Below are positions 9,632-20,095 of a DNA stretch of 64,000 nt, piece after piece; position 1 is the stretch's first letter, and each line of letters starts with the position of its first letter. The notes under the pieces were generated by a model that had not been told where the DNA came from, did no database searches, and worked only from the letters and a program-made list of their open reading frames with translations. This DNA is from Phallus indusiatus (Eukaryota; Basidiomycota; Agaricomycetes; Phallales; Phallaceae), in contig JAQFWX010000048.1 in NCBI GenBank assembly GCA_027605045.1, positions 218,691 to 282,690 on the forward strand, in the 5' to 3' direction. The translations under genes were made by a program, and so were the position numbers.

Positions 9632-10870
9632 TTACTCGCTGCCGTTCTGAAAATCCTCTCTAGTTGCAGTGACCGCGATCTCGTTTTCTTCCATAGCGAT
9701 CTCGACACGATTCTGTGTTTCCAGCACATCTTGTTGAGCAAATCGTTGCTCGAGAATCTCGTCGATTTCATCGGTCTGCATAAATCGAACATCGAATGCG
9801 CGTGGGCAGTCCTTAACAAGATGACCTAATTGTCCACATCGGAAACACCGGGCTGTCTCAGTCTGTATGCGGCGGCGAGCAGCATCAACCTCCATGGCAT
9901 CATTTCGGGTTGGAGGTGCAACATTAGCAGGGGCAGAAATCGGTGGTCGTATTGGGTGAGACATGGCGGCAGGGATCGGTGCCCGAGGTGGAGGAAAGGG
10001 AGGTGGGGAGTAAATAGGGGGTCCCGTCGTACGTTGGTAGATCGGGAATGGGCTGGGTCGAGTTCGAGAGATCGGAATCGACGTAAGAGGGGTTGAAGTC
10101 GAATTACCGGCAGTGACTCGACGTTGGGTGGCATTGAAAGCATCGTTGGTACGGCGAGCTTGATCGAAGAGTCTAGCAGCCTGAACCCATCCTTCGTAGT
10201 CGCTGTAATCGGGTCGATTCTGCATCGTTCCCACTTTACTAGAGATCTCCCGGTCTAAACCTTGTCGATAATACGTCGTCAGCGCAAGGCCATCATGAAT
10301 CGTAAATCCAGCGCGATCTACGATTATGCGAAATGCGTCGGTGTAATCGTCTACATTTCGACCTCCTTGAGCATAACGTCCCGAAAGAAGGAGATTCAAT
10401 GCATCCTCAGCTTCGGTTACCGGGAAGAATTCAGAACGAAACTTTTGTCGGAAATCTTCCCAGGTCTCGTAAGGAGCCAATCCCCGGTTGTACTGGGCCT
10501 GAACAAGTTCGGCAAAGGCACCAGCGCGTCCGCTATTCATGTAGGATAGTACCCAGATGACTTTGGTACTGAGATTCGGGAAATCGCCACCGCATACGCT
10601 CATGTAGAGTTCGACTGAGTTCCAGAATGTACGGCCGTTTTTGCGATCTCCGTCATAGGCGAGAGGTACAGCAGGGCGAGTGTTTCGAGACGATCTTGTC
10701 TCGTTTTGAGGATTTGGAACCGAGGCTCCAGGATTAGGGGTGTTCGGATTAGCGGGATCGGCAGTAGAAGCCTGGGGGGGAAGAAGTCGGTTGAGATGAG
10801 TTACAAGCTCTTCCATTCTTTGTTCAATCGCAGTGAGGCGAACGATGGGATCACTCTCAGGCTGTTCCAT
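9632..10870 (-). CDS. gag: Gypsy Gag (capsid and CCHC nucleocapsid)
   Basis: A 412-residue protein starting MEQPESDP. The N-terminus looks helical (RLTAIEQRMEELVTHLNRLL), followed by a capsid-like region (about residues 95-230, with TFWNSVELYM and WEDFRQKF). A proline-rich linker leads to one CCHC zinc knuckle, CFRCGQLGHLVKDC (about residues 340-355), which binds RNA. It forms the particle that houses reverse transcription. The stop TAA at 9632-9634 lies 25 nt inside the open pol frame. The frame is intact. Confidence 0.9.
   Translation of the reverse strand: MEQPESDPIVRLTAIEQRMEELVTHLNRLLPPQASTADPANPNTPNPGASVPNPQNETRSSRNTRPAVPLAYDGDRKNGRTFWNSVELYMSVCGGDFPNLSTKVIWVLSYMNSGRAGAFAELVQAQYNRGLAPYETWEDFRQKFRSEFFPVTEAEDALNLLLSGRYAQGGRNVDDYTDAFRIIVDRAGFTIHDGLALTTYYRQGLDREISSKVGTMQNRPDYSDYEGWVQAARLFDQARRTNDAFNATQRRVTAGNSTSTPLTSIPISRTRPSPFPIYQRTTGPPIYSPPPFPPPRAPIPAAMSHPIRPPISAPANVAPPTRNDAMEVDAARRRIQTETARCFRCGQLGHLVKDCPRAFDVRFMQTDEIDEILEQRFAQQDVLETQNRVEIAMEENEIAVTATREDFQNGSE
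9635..9659 (-). promoter_or_regulatory. gag/pol overlap, likely -1 frameshift window
   Basis: In the pol frame a TAG closes the frame at 9660-9662, and gag ends at 9632-9634. Only these 25 nt are open in both frames, so a switch from gag to pol must happen here. The stretch contains GGATTTTC, where the A-site TTT could slip back one base onto TTT; the P-site codon would re-pair poorly, so it is not a textbook slippery heptamer. Reinitiation cannot be excluded. Confidence 0.55.
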
Positions 10871-11001
10871 GACGAAAGGAATCGAAGAACGAAGGGTGGA
10901 GGGGTCGTTTTATGGGCGAAAAGCATCGGGAACGTCTGAGACACTGCTGACAAAGAGTTTCCGAGGGAAAACGACAATAGAAACGACCGGTCCGAAGGTA
11001 G

Positions 11002-11012
11002 AAGCTTGTTCT
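11002..11012 (-). other. Self-complementary primer-binding site of the gypsy element
   Basis: In element sense the sequence two bases after the 5' LTR reads AGAACAAGCTT. It is the exact reverse complement of AAGCTTGTTCT, which lies in the LTR at 11123-11113, about 31 nt after the TATA box, where the RNA should start. There is no TGG at the LTR border as expected for tRNA priming. This matches the self-priming arrangement known from the Tf1 group. The site also sits in a small hairpin, GTAGAA-loop-TTCTAC. Confidence 0.75.
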
Positions 11013-11014
11013 AC

Positions 11015-11366
11015 TGTTAGGGCGACTCAGGGCACACACCTAGAGGAGGGAAAACCTAAGATCTATTGGGGGGCAGCGACTAACTACTCACCTAGAGGAG
11101 GGAAAACCTAAGAGAACAAGCTTAGGTATCCCCCTCTAGGGAAAACGCATATAAGTACAGGATATGAGGCGCCCGACTGATCCCCATGGGATCCGAGGAG
11201 ATACAAACAGAAATCGAAAGAAATCGAAGAGATCGGGAAATCGAGAAAACGGTGAAAATAGTGGAAACGACAAAATACGGGAAATGAAGGAAATCGAAGT
11301 GCGAGATGAAATCGAAAGAAATCGAAGAAATCGAATAATAGGGCGAGGCGCTAGCGTACTGTAACA
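11015..11366 (-). repeat. 5' LTR of the gypsy element
   Basis: 352 bp, apparently identical to the other LTR. It drives transcription of the element on the minus strand and carries the same internal 25-bp direct repeat. The near-perfect identity indicates that little time has passed since insertion. Confidence 0.95.
11149..11154 (-). promoter_or_regulatory. TATA box of the gypsy 5' LTR
   Basis: In element sense the LTR reads ACTTATATGCG here. The first T is 31 nt before the predicted RNA start AAGCTTGTTCT at 11123, the usual spacing for TATA-dependent initiation. The match between this start and the primer site supports both calls. Confidence 0.6.
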
Positions 11367-11371
11367 GTATG
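11367..11371. repeat. Target-site duplication GTATG (right)
   Basis: Pairs with 5364-5368. The bases that follow (GTGAGAATC in the interrupted gene) resemble a splice donor, so the element sits at the end of a membrane-protein exon. Confidence 0.95.
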
Positions 11372-12888
11372 GTGAGAATCTGATGACAATGATCACTTAA
11401 ATTTAAGTACCTTCTTTTTTTGATGATAGACATCGGAGCATTCCCTGGGTGTACCTTAAAGTCTGTAGTTCATGCAAATCTTCAAGGTTCCTAAGATTAT
11501 GCGCATGCGCTAACAACTCTCTTGACAATAAAGCTTTCCCACAAAACTACAAATCGGTATGGCTCATGCTCATTGATGTTTGAGATGTGTTTATAGCTAA
11601 ACTGGTTTAGTTGATACTATCCTTGATATTATCACTATTTGCACGGATTTACTTATATTTGGCATTTGCATGTGGAAGGTCTGGGGTATATGGAGACTAA
11701 AAGGCAACAATGGAATTCAAAATAGTAATAGCCTCATTTTCATGCTTCTTAGACAAAGTAAGTTTGGTGAGACTTATATACAGGGTTACTGAGCAACATG
11801 CAGGCATATTCCGATGCTGGTAAGGTCTCATCAGCTGATATTGATAATCGTCTCGGATCTTATCACGTCTTTGTAAGTTTTGTTGGCACCATAACTGTCA
11901 TTTCAGCTCCTCTTGAACTAGTAAGTCTTTAATCATATAGAATGTACACAAACTATGACTGAATTTTCTTAGCTTGAAAGTGTAAGGGCTTCATCCAGTT
12001 CTCATACACCGTGTTCCTTAACATATTATCCGATAATCTGAATCCTCTCAGTCCTTCATATCAGGGAGTTACCAAATTGTACAATCTGTGTGAGGTTCAT
12101 ATTGTCTCAATTCATATCCTTCCGTGATTAACCTCTCCCAAGCCTGTCAGCAATTTTAGTGGCCGATTTCACTCTTGATCTTCGTAGCATCAATTCTGCC
12201 AAAATCGAAGCTAGCCAAATCTCTTTACCATCACTTCGATTATCAAATGTTCTTCAACATGTGCACCAATCCTTCCTTGTGGAAATGGCTACCCCTGAGG
12301 AAAGAGATTTGGAGGACTCGGAGGACCTACCTGATGGAGACGGTGATCCTAATGGTTTACATTTAGTCATGGATGTCACTCAACCTACTGAAGCCTAGAG
12401 TAATTCAGTATACTAGATAAAAGATTGTTTAATGACATTTGGATTTAAGATGTCATCATTCAAGTTATGGACTGCATTGTTTGTCCTAGCAATATTTATG
12501 TTCTTTTTAATTTTGATACTATTTTTCTTTCCTATTTCATCTCTTGAAGTTGAAAATTTTTTCCACAGGCCTCAAGCCTAGGCACTATTTTCATTAGTTA
12601 ATTCCCCGTCTAACCCGTTTGCTCTCTCAACAAGCCAAACGCTGTAGTCAAACTGTGATAAGCATATTGGTAAACACTGCCGCCAGTAACCTGCACCTGC
12701 AGGCTGCGAGCGAGACTTGCTAAGAATCTCGAGTTAATACCTCCTTTTTTGGATATTTCTCTTTCGCAAGTTTCTGGAATGAGAGCTAATCTGATATTTC
12801 AACAGATGGATAGGCAGTCTTTTATTTACAGTCAGTTGCGGACTTGCGGTCAGAACACTTTCGCCCTGCAGTGGGAACTGTCACAGTG

Positions 12889-12896
12889 TGACGTCA
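12889..12896. promoter_or_regulatory. CRE-like palindrome TGACGTCA before DUG2-like copy II
   Basis: Perfect octamer within GTGACGTCACGTAA, 37 nt before the likely start codon at 12933. The same octamer precedes copies I (271-278) and VI (46966-46973). It is a plausible bZIP site, conserved while the coding regions have decayed. Confidence 0.45.
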
Positions 12897-12932
12897 CGTA
12901 ACGGGTATCTTGCAGGTCTTCCATAGACATTG

Positions 12933-15900
12933 ATGTCGCAGCAAAACGCGTCCAACGTCAGCAAACAGCAGAAAACACTAGCGTGTGTTGCTATACGATT
13001 AAGACTGGGGCGAATCCCAATGGTTTTTGAAAGGATCGATGCTTATGACCTTTATGGTGAGCTTATCCTGAGCTTTCTTCCTTTTCTCTTTCCGCAAGAC
13101 CATAGGCTCAACTCCGTGTAATAGACACCTTTGTATATCTCAACCAAATACCTTGCGGAATATGAAGCTATACGAATACGTGGATTGATATCCATGCGTG
13201 TCAGCACCACATTACAGCCGCAATACATAATGTTCGGTCCACCCAGACTGAGCGCTATGCAAACTAGCGTAGACACCTCAGTCCACCTTACGCCTCCGTC
13301 CCACATTCCTGTCCTGTCTGATCTCTGAACAACTTGCGTTTAATTGGCCTCTGTTCTAAACACCGCTCGATCCCGCCGCCTCGTCTGACTCATACCTTTC
13401 ACCATCGCTAGACGAGTCGGTGCTAGTTTTGGCGGCAGATGCAGAATATCTTTGCGGGCTGTCAAACGAGTGATATTAATGTACATGTTTAACAAAGACG
13501 GCGACATTAAACAACTAAGCTGACTAGCGCTTTCTTTAGGTTTGAAATTATTATACATTCCAAATAAAGCCGACGCTTCATGAGTGCACAACGGGCAGCA
13601 CTCGCTTTGGAGATTGGCAGAGAACGCGAATGGCTGTTTAGCCCGTCGAGTAAGCTATTATTGCATTCTTGTAGAATCGGTTCTAAGTATCCTGCAGGCG
13701 ACAGTACGGTCGGAATATGGTCCACGCGAGATCTCACTACTACATCCTCACTCTACACCTCGACACCTCCGCGTGCGACGTATATCTCGTCCGCATACTC
13801 ACCTACACTCAACACTCTATTTTGGATGTCAAATACAAGTCTACGATGGTATGACCCTTCAAAGTTACCGCGGGGTCGCAAACAACGTTGGACGCAAAAC
13901 ACAGAACCACCACAACCGCCGCCGTATCCATCATTCCCATCAGACAACAACTGGGCCTCTCTTGGTGAAATAAAGGAAGGAGGAGACGGCGATGGCGAAA
14001 CTGGGGACACCAGTCTAGCACTCAACCGCCAAAAATGCCGCCGGTTTTACGACAACATAGCCCGTCTGGCCTGACCCGTTCTCTTCACTGCTCATCCTGC
14101 CACTCTGCAAACTCAATTGGGATTCTTGATGTCAGCTATCCAATTGCACTCGCGTACTCCACGTGTCTTGCCAAGTTCTCCCGCAGAATAATATATGGGT
14201 ATACCCATTGTATGGGGCTGCTTCCTAGTCTTCGTGCAGTCGCAACCGACCGACATCGACAAAGCTGGGAACGACTACAAAAATGGAATGAAACCGCTCG
14301 TGGTGATTTTGGCGTTCATGCACTACTTTGTTAATAACCAGCAGCGGTGATGAATCCATAAATATATAGAATTGCAGCACCCCTCAGGGAACTGTTGTAT
14401 TGGTTGCTTTTGAATGTATTCGGGGAAACGTGTTGTCTCTCGTGGCACGCGATGGCACGATTTACCCAAGATGTCAGGATGGGTGTGTTGTTTGGGAATC
14501 CGGGATTTTGAGACCAAGAGTCTTCTTATATCAATTACGGCTCAAGAGGTATGTGAATTAGGGTTAAAATTCTCACTGTTCGTGTTGATGGCGACGGAAA
14601 AGCCATTATACCTGGATTTTGTACGTTGCTCGTTCCGTCTCAATGCTGCTCAATCCTGTTTAGATGTCTTTTAGATGTTCGTGTTCATGTTCGTCAGCGT
14701 AGAAAAGTTGAAAACTCTCGCGCTCTTATCAACTCTAAAAAATAAACCTGCCATCTCGTCGCGGTAAAACTGAGTCTAGTTTGAATGTCTACAGCGTCGA
14801 GACGTCCGGTCCCGGAAGTGCGCGTTGCAGTCTTTCTCACGAGAAAATGTGGTTCATTTTTACGAAACTCCAGTCTACCAATACTCTTGAAGTACGGTCC
14901 CTTTTTCTCCTCTTTTCAGTCTTGGTTTTCAGAAAATCGCATTTGCTCATAGTGTTTGTCGTTGTAGGTTAGTATTGATAGTATGGCAAACCGGCGGTTG
15001 GGAACTTGGAAAGTCATTATTTTTTAAAGTTCTTGAGTAAGCTGTGGAAGAAAAATAGGGTGTTAAAACATTGCGGATTGGAGAAAGAGGGGTACGTGTT
15101 GAGCCGCAATTGACCGGGATTTTAGTCCATCCCTTCTGTGCTATTTTTAGAGAGAGCCCGGACGTCCAGGTTGCATAGGACCCCCGGCAATTAGCATTGA
15201 TGCCGGGGTCAAAAATCGTCAAAAATGGGCCTTCTGGCCCGACGAAAAAATCGACATTTTGGGTCCTCCCGGCCCGAAAATGCCCTGGCATTCACAAATT
15301 TTCAAGCTCGAGGCCCGTTTTGCCGCCCCGGCCTTCCAGTCAGGCATTTTGGCCCGAAATATGTCCCCGGCCCCGCAAAGTTGAGAAATATGCGTGTTTT
15401 GCCCCAAAATCAGGCTCTTTCTTGAGGAACGGTTTTATGTATAGTTTTTTTTCTACTACTAGCGGTCATCTGGCACAAAATATACACATTTAATTACTCA
15501 TCCCTATCTGCTGTAACTTGATTCCCTCGACTAAAGATTTATATGCCCCCGGAATCGCTGCAAGAAAATCTGCGAGTGTAAAAACTGAGTATCATTACGA
15601 AGGGATAAGGATTTGTTGTCGGAACAGACGAAAAAAAAAAGTAAATCGCGTCCACAAGTGACCATGAAAACATCTAGGGAGCGACAAAGAACTGACTAAA
15701 GGAATTGAAACGAAAGTACACAAGGTAAATCCGCTAAACCGCTGGGCCATAGCACCCACATCACCCTCTGGCCCAATCATATGACCTATTCTGGCCCGGC
15801 TAACCTCTCTATTGGCCCCGGCCTATTCGATCTCCGCTGCCGCCAGCCCGAAAAATTAACCCGGCATGAGTGCAAAAATCGACCCTCATAGCCCGAAAAA

Positions 15901-16450
15901 ACCCCGGCATTGAGGGTCCCAGAGCACCTTTGGAGGCCCGAAAACGGCCCCGGCATCAATGCTAATTACCGGTGTTGGATTTTATTAGTTCGGGTTATAT
16001 TAAGTACAATATATATTACATAATAAATTGAGCTTTTGTCCTCCACCCATTTTGTGCTGTGTCGCGCTGTATCGTGTGTGCCGTGTTGTATCGTGTTAAC
16101 GCCAATTTTACGATCTATTACGTCTGACTTTACTCTATATACATCTTATAATCTAATAACCGGGGGTCCTGGTTGCATTCACCTACGGTATCAAAGTTCG
16201 TTCAGTGCTGATGATGGTGATGATGATTTTGCGTTGCTCTGCTTCTTTTCTGCCCTGAGTAGAACAAAGTTCATTTTTTTGGTTGTATAGGATCAAGCTC
16301 ATCTTGCGAATGAACGCATCTCGTTGATAGATCTGGGTCGCGGAAAATCTGTCGTGGTGCAATTTTTTGCTGCGTTTGCTGAGTCGTCTGGCGGGTTGTG
16401 GAATCTCAGGTCGTGAGTTGGATTCTGGCATTTTGTCATACTCAGCATAT
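12933..16450 (+). pseudogene. DUG2: DUG2-like WD40/M20 peptidase pseudogene, copy II
   Basis: The start MSQQNASNVSKQQKT is readable at 12933. A first WD40 blade lies near 13410-13510 (VLVLAADAEYL), but frame is lost within it. The longest surviving piece, 13580-14074, carries WD40 strands (REREWLFS, GDSTVGIWSTRDL, AYSPTLNTLFWMS, SLRWYD) and ends at a stop. A later WD strand near 14400-14520 and M20 remnants near 14700-14850 (VYSVETSGPGSAR) follow. The region PSIPS near 15127 is cut by a hAT-like element (15177-16170), after which the C-terminal signature DQAHLANERIS appears at about 16291-16325. Many frame changes make it non-functional. Confidence 0.6.
15177..16170. mobile_element. 994-bp non-autonomous hAT-like DNA transposon
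   Basis: The ends are inverted: the left begins AGGACCCCCGGCAATTAG and the right, read inwards, AGGACCCCCGGTTATTAG (two mismatches in 18). The flanks are exact copies of GGTTGCAT (15169-15176 and 16171-16178), an 8-bp target duplication typical of the hAT superfamily. A second, inner inverted repeat (ATTAGCATTGATGCCGGGG near 15190 and its complement near 15942-15965) gives a nested structure. The body is rich in GGCCCGAAAA and CCCCGGCAT motifs and has no transposase. It disrupts the C-terminal exon of DUG2-like copy II. Confidence 0.75.
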
Positions 16451-16479
16451 GAGGTTACACCAGAGTTTCTTTAATGTAT

Positions 16480-16722
16480 CTAACACTTTTACTGATAATT
16501 TCCTTGACGATGGTTTATTAAAATGTTACGAACACCGTTTTCGAATCAACTCAGTATTGAAAAACTCAGTTGCGAACAGAGACGTGAATAGATTAAATGC
16601 GAGTTCCTTTCCCACCCGGTCAATCAACATGAATGATTTGGTTTTGTGCTCAAATGAAAGTTATAAGGTGTGCTGCATGTGCTGAATTCCGGTCGCTCAA
16701 GCGCTCAGCGATGATAAATTTT
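16480..16722. repeat. Repeat block shared with 51710-51950
   Basis: This stretch resembles 51710-51950 closely (shared phrases TATTGAAAAACTC, TAAATGCGAGTTCC, GCGCTCAGCGA). No coding function is recognised. The later copy continues uninterrupted into GTTGGCTGCACCTGAG, while here the Tc1-like element stands between the two parts. Confidence 0.5.
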
Positions 16723-16724
16723 TA

Positions 16725-17164
16725 CAGTCGACTTGCTCATAATGCATAGCCTCATAATGCATAATTCTCATTTTGCATGAACTTTTGGGTGGAACCATGG
16801 ATGTCCGCAGGGATTTTGCATATCGCATAATGCATAGACTTTCGCGCCATTTTTCCTATGTTATGCACTACGAGATTGCTATTTGATAGGGTCGTCAGGG
16901 ATCATCAGCCGCTAGTTAGTGTCGCTAATCAGTCATTACCGCTTCTGGACTTTTCTAAACACGACATATTGATAGAACTTGGCCAGAATAGGCTAGAATA
17001 TATTGTTTTATTTACCCCGAGCTCACCGGCTAGGACTCGGTAGGAGAGTGTAACAGCATGTGTCATCCATGGTCACAATGTCACAGCAGGCATTAATGCA
17101 TGATTCTCATATTGAATGAAGAAATGGATGGGACCGACGCTATGCATTATGAGAAAGTCGACTG
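16725..17164. mobile_element. 440-bp Tc1/mariner-like MITE
   Basis: The left end reads CAGTCGACTTGCTCATAATG and the right end, read inwards, CAGTCGACTTTCTCATAATG, continuing GCATAGC on both sides. It is flanked by TA on both sides, the target of Tc1/mariner elements, which often start CAGT. The paralogous block at about 51950 lacks it, giving an approximate empty site. The inside has repeated CATAATGCAT motifs and no transposase. Confidence 0.65.
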
Positions 17165-17199
17165 TAGTTGGTTGCACCTGAGACGCGTGACTGCGTGAC

Positions 17200-19880
17200 C
17201 GGTCGTGACCCCTCTCGTGTCCTCTCGTGTACTAAAGGCTCTGACTCGTAAGGAAACAACGGAGATAAATGTTATCAAAGACTGCTCCATCATATGTACA
17301 CCTAATTCCACGTTCATGCACTTACGTTTTCTCCCGTCTCGACATATGCGCAACTTGGCAGCTCTGTTTCTAGCACCACCTCGTCTGACTCGTACCCTTC
17401 ACCACCATGTGCTGGCCGTCAAACGAGTGTCTTATCATATGTGTTTGTGAAACGATGACAAAATTACTAAATTTACGATGGATTTTAGGTCTGTGATCTA
17501 CGTTTCAAATGAAAACAACGGAGTCACCATTACACTCCCCCGGTCGCCTTAGAAATCGACGGAGAGTGTATGGCTGCTTAATCCGTCTCGTATATTATCA
17601 CCATTAGAGCATCTTTGACCGTACTCATTCCGCAGGCGACGGTACAATGAGAATATGGACTACGCGAGCCTCATTTGCTACTACATCCTCACTCCACATC
17701 CCGACATCTCCGCAGGCAATATTTCCTGTTTATGTACCTACGCTCAACACTCTCTATCTCGCTGTCAAAACACACGTCTACAATGGTCTGACCTTTCAAA
17801 GTTACCGCGACATCGCGAACAGCGTCAGACGCAAAGCATCGAACCACCACAACCACCGTCATCTCCATCATTACCACTAGACAACTACTGGGCTTCCCAA
17901 GAAGTAGACAAAGGATAGGACAGGGAAGGGGTGATGAAACTGGGGATACCGATCTAGTACTCGACCACAAAAATGGCCCCGCTTTTTCGACAACACCCAT
18001 TAGGCCGTCCCGTTCTCTCTCCCCCTCATTCAGCCACTCCTCAAAGTCATTCAGGATTCTCAACATCAGTCATTCATTCACACTCGCTTTCCCACATTTC
18101 ACGTTTTGCAAGTCCTCCCGCAGAATAATATACATTCAGCGCGTTATGATGTATGGCGCTGCTTCCAAGCCCTTCCTCTTGAACAGACCGACTGACAACT
18201 GCAAGAGGCAATGAGAACTCTCAGGTTGTTGATTCCGACGCGGATTTTCAGCTTATGATCGGCTGCGGCGATGAATCTATCAAAATATGGAATTGCAGCA
18301 CGTCTCAATGCCCGGTTTTATCAGATACTTTGAATGTAATTGAGGGGTCGCGTTGTCGCTCGTGGCACGCGATGGCACGATCCATGCAGGGTGTCAAGAT
18401 GGGTCTTGTTAGACTTACCATGTATCAGGCGGTATTTATTCATCTGGGTTTGGGTTTTATAGTTTTTGACTGGTAATTCCTAGAATTCGGTTATGTTGTC
18501 TATGTCTATGGTCACTTCGGATTTGTAGACGTGCTGCGCCATCGGTTGGGGTTCAGGTATTGTATTTGTATTTTCTATTCATACGCATTTCTTCTTGGCT
18601 AAATCCTTTTTTTATTTATCTATCTTAGTGCTGGTCAGCTTAGTTCGCATGTACGGCGTCATGACACTCCGACTACGGAATCATCGGCGACTCTGACTTC
18701 CATCGTCACGCGATTATTGTGTCGTTTGCAGGCATCTTCACCACCATCTCAAAAACAAACATGAAGAAAGGACTGATCGGAGAAACTAAAAGTCCTTAAA
18801 CGAGTGTGTCTCATTACCCGCGATGTCAAGGTGGGATGCTTTTCTTTTCACACACAGGTTCATGTAAATTCAACTTGAAGCCTCTAGATTTGGGAAATTA
18901 ATATTAGTTGTGAGAAGTCCATTGCTGCATCCAGGTCTCAGACGGAACATACATATATGCATGGTAAACCGACTTCCTCGCATTACGCTTTTCAATAAAG
19001 ACTGATTTTTGTTCATTAGCCTTATTAGCTTCACTCGGTAGATCACTTTCGTCGATTCATTTCCAACAGTAAGCAATAGCGAACAACATCGCGAGGATTG
19101 CAGACAGGATTGAATAGGGCTAAAGCGTCTTTTAACGCAGTTGAGCGCTGATGCTAACTTGGTGGTAGGTGCCGGTGGAAAAATCGAACTCGATATGACT
19201 CGACTTTTTAAAGGAAGATTTTTTTTTTTCCAAACCCTAGATTGCAGTTGGACAAGCGACAAGTTTGCTTGTATCAGCGACGTTTGAAGGATTTGGAGTG
19301 CCGAGCTCATCGATCTCAGAGAAACCTGAATCGGGTATTGTTTTTTACAGGCATGTGCTTTGTTTCTCGCTTTTTTTTCTTCTTCTGAAATGAGTTTTGG
19401 GAATAGGCACTACGATGGGATATCAACTCCACGCGGTTCGTGGAAACCTTGGTGGCTTGATTTTATTGGAATGTAGTAATTTGGATTGCATCGGCGAAGA
19501 TACACCTTGTATCACATTGATTACGAAGCGTTAATTATGCGACAATTACATAACGTGTAGTGTTGATGAACAGATGTGCGACGTGTATGCTGTGTCTAGT
19601 ATTTTTTGATATAGGCTTACCTACTGAGCTGATATGTTTTCTGAAGGATTAAAATTCTTGCTTGACTTATTGGTGGAGATCAAAAAAAGTCCTTAAGCCC
19701 GGATTGTGTATGGTGTATCTCGCTCGCTCTCCCGCCGGAGGTACTGCCCGCCTCTGATTTGTGATTTTTAGATGTTTATTTTCGTCACCGTACGAAAGCT
19801 GAAAACGACCTATCGCATCTTTATTAGCTTTAACAAACAAAACTACCTAATCGCCTTCGTCAAGATGGAGTCTAAGTGAG
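17200..19880 (+). pseudogene. DUG2: DUG2-like WD40/M20 peptidase pseudogene, copy III, 3'-truncated
   Basis: WD40 pieces are readable at 17640-17900 (TLNTLYLAV region) and at 18255-18330 (IGCGDESIKIWNCST), followed by a degenerate next blade. The M20 part shows EQHREDCRQ near 19082 and GHYDGIS at 19406-19426, in which the usual Val of GHYDVIS is Gly. The block carrying SDNKG and GEE in copy I is deleted. Remnants continue to about 19880, where the sequence passes into the inverted 3' end of membrane copy B. Several stops and frame changes. Confidence 0.55.
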
Positions 19881-20095
19881 CCTAATTTCCAGGATTCCTG
19901 AGCCACCTAATTTTTCTAGACTGATACTTGTTCAGCATTCACCGGAACTTAAAGGTGATATAACATTTATAATAATTACTCATTCTTTACATGTCAATAA
20001 GCTGGTGTGTAATATGATTCTTTCTACACAGGGGCACTTTTATTGCATTTCTGCTACCTATGGTATTGCTTTAACCGTAACATTATATAATTTTA

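Larger units (their letters stand above)
5369..11366 (-). mobile_element. Complete Ty3/gypsy chromovirus (LTR retrotransposon)
   Basis: A 5998-bp element on the minus strand: 352-bp LTRs at 5369-5720 and 11015-11366, a 5-bp target duplication, gag (9632-10870) and pol (5763-9590 and upstream). The pol order protease, RT, RNase H, integrase identifies Ty3/gypsy, and a C-terminal chromodomain places it among the chromoviruses. Both LTRs begin TGTTA and end AACA on the plus strand and read as identical by eye, and both ORFs are open, so this is a recent insertion and possibly still active. A primer site (11002-11012) and a polypurine tract (5721-5735) are in the expected places. Confidence 0.95.
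4674..12398 (+). pseudogene. DUF6533-like membrane protein, copy A, split by a Ty3/gypsy insertion
   Basis: This is a multi-exon gene for a small multi-pass membrane protein of the DUF6533 type; function unknown. Readable exons are 4674-4738 (start MNSTNTVV), an 8-nt microexon 4823-4830 and 4871-5037 with the core EHIWSRPFSLPTLLYIFARY. A membrane exon with LLAVRAYSICKGNK lies just before 5364, where the gypsy element begins. After it come a proline-glycine segment (about 11430-11480), a membrane exon with TDLLIFGICMWKVWGIWRLK (about 11645-11705) and the last exon, about 12143-12398, with VADFTLDLRSINSAKIEAS. The first exons keep frame through 240 nt, so the copy may have been functional before the insertion. 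The element lies right at an exon/donor border and adds 6 kb to the transcript. Confidence 0.6.

Noticed and set aside
11000..11014. tRNA primer-binding site
   Set aside because: No TGG complementary to a tRNA CCA end is found at the LTR border; the exact match to the element's own RNA start explains the site better.
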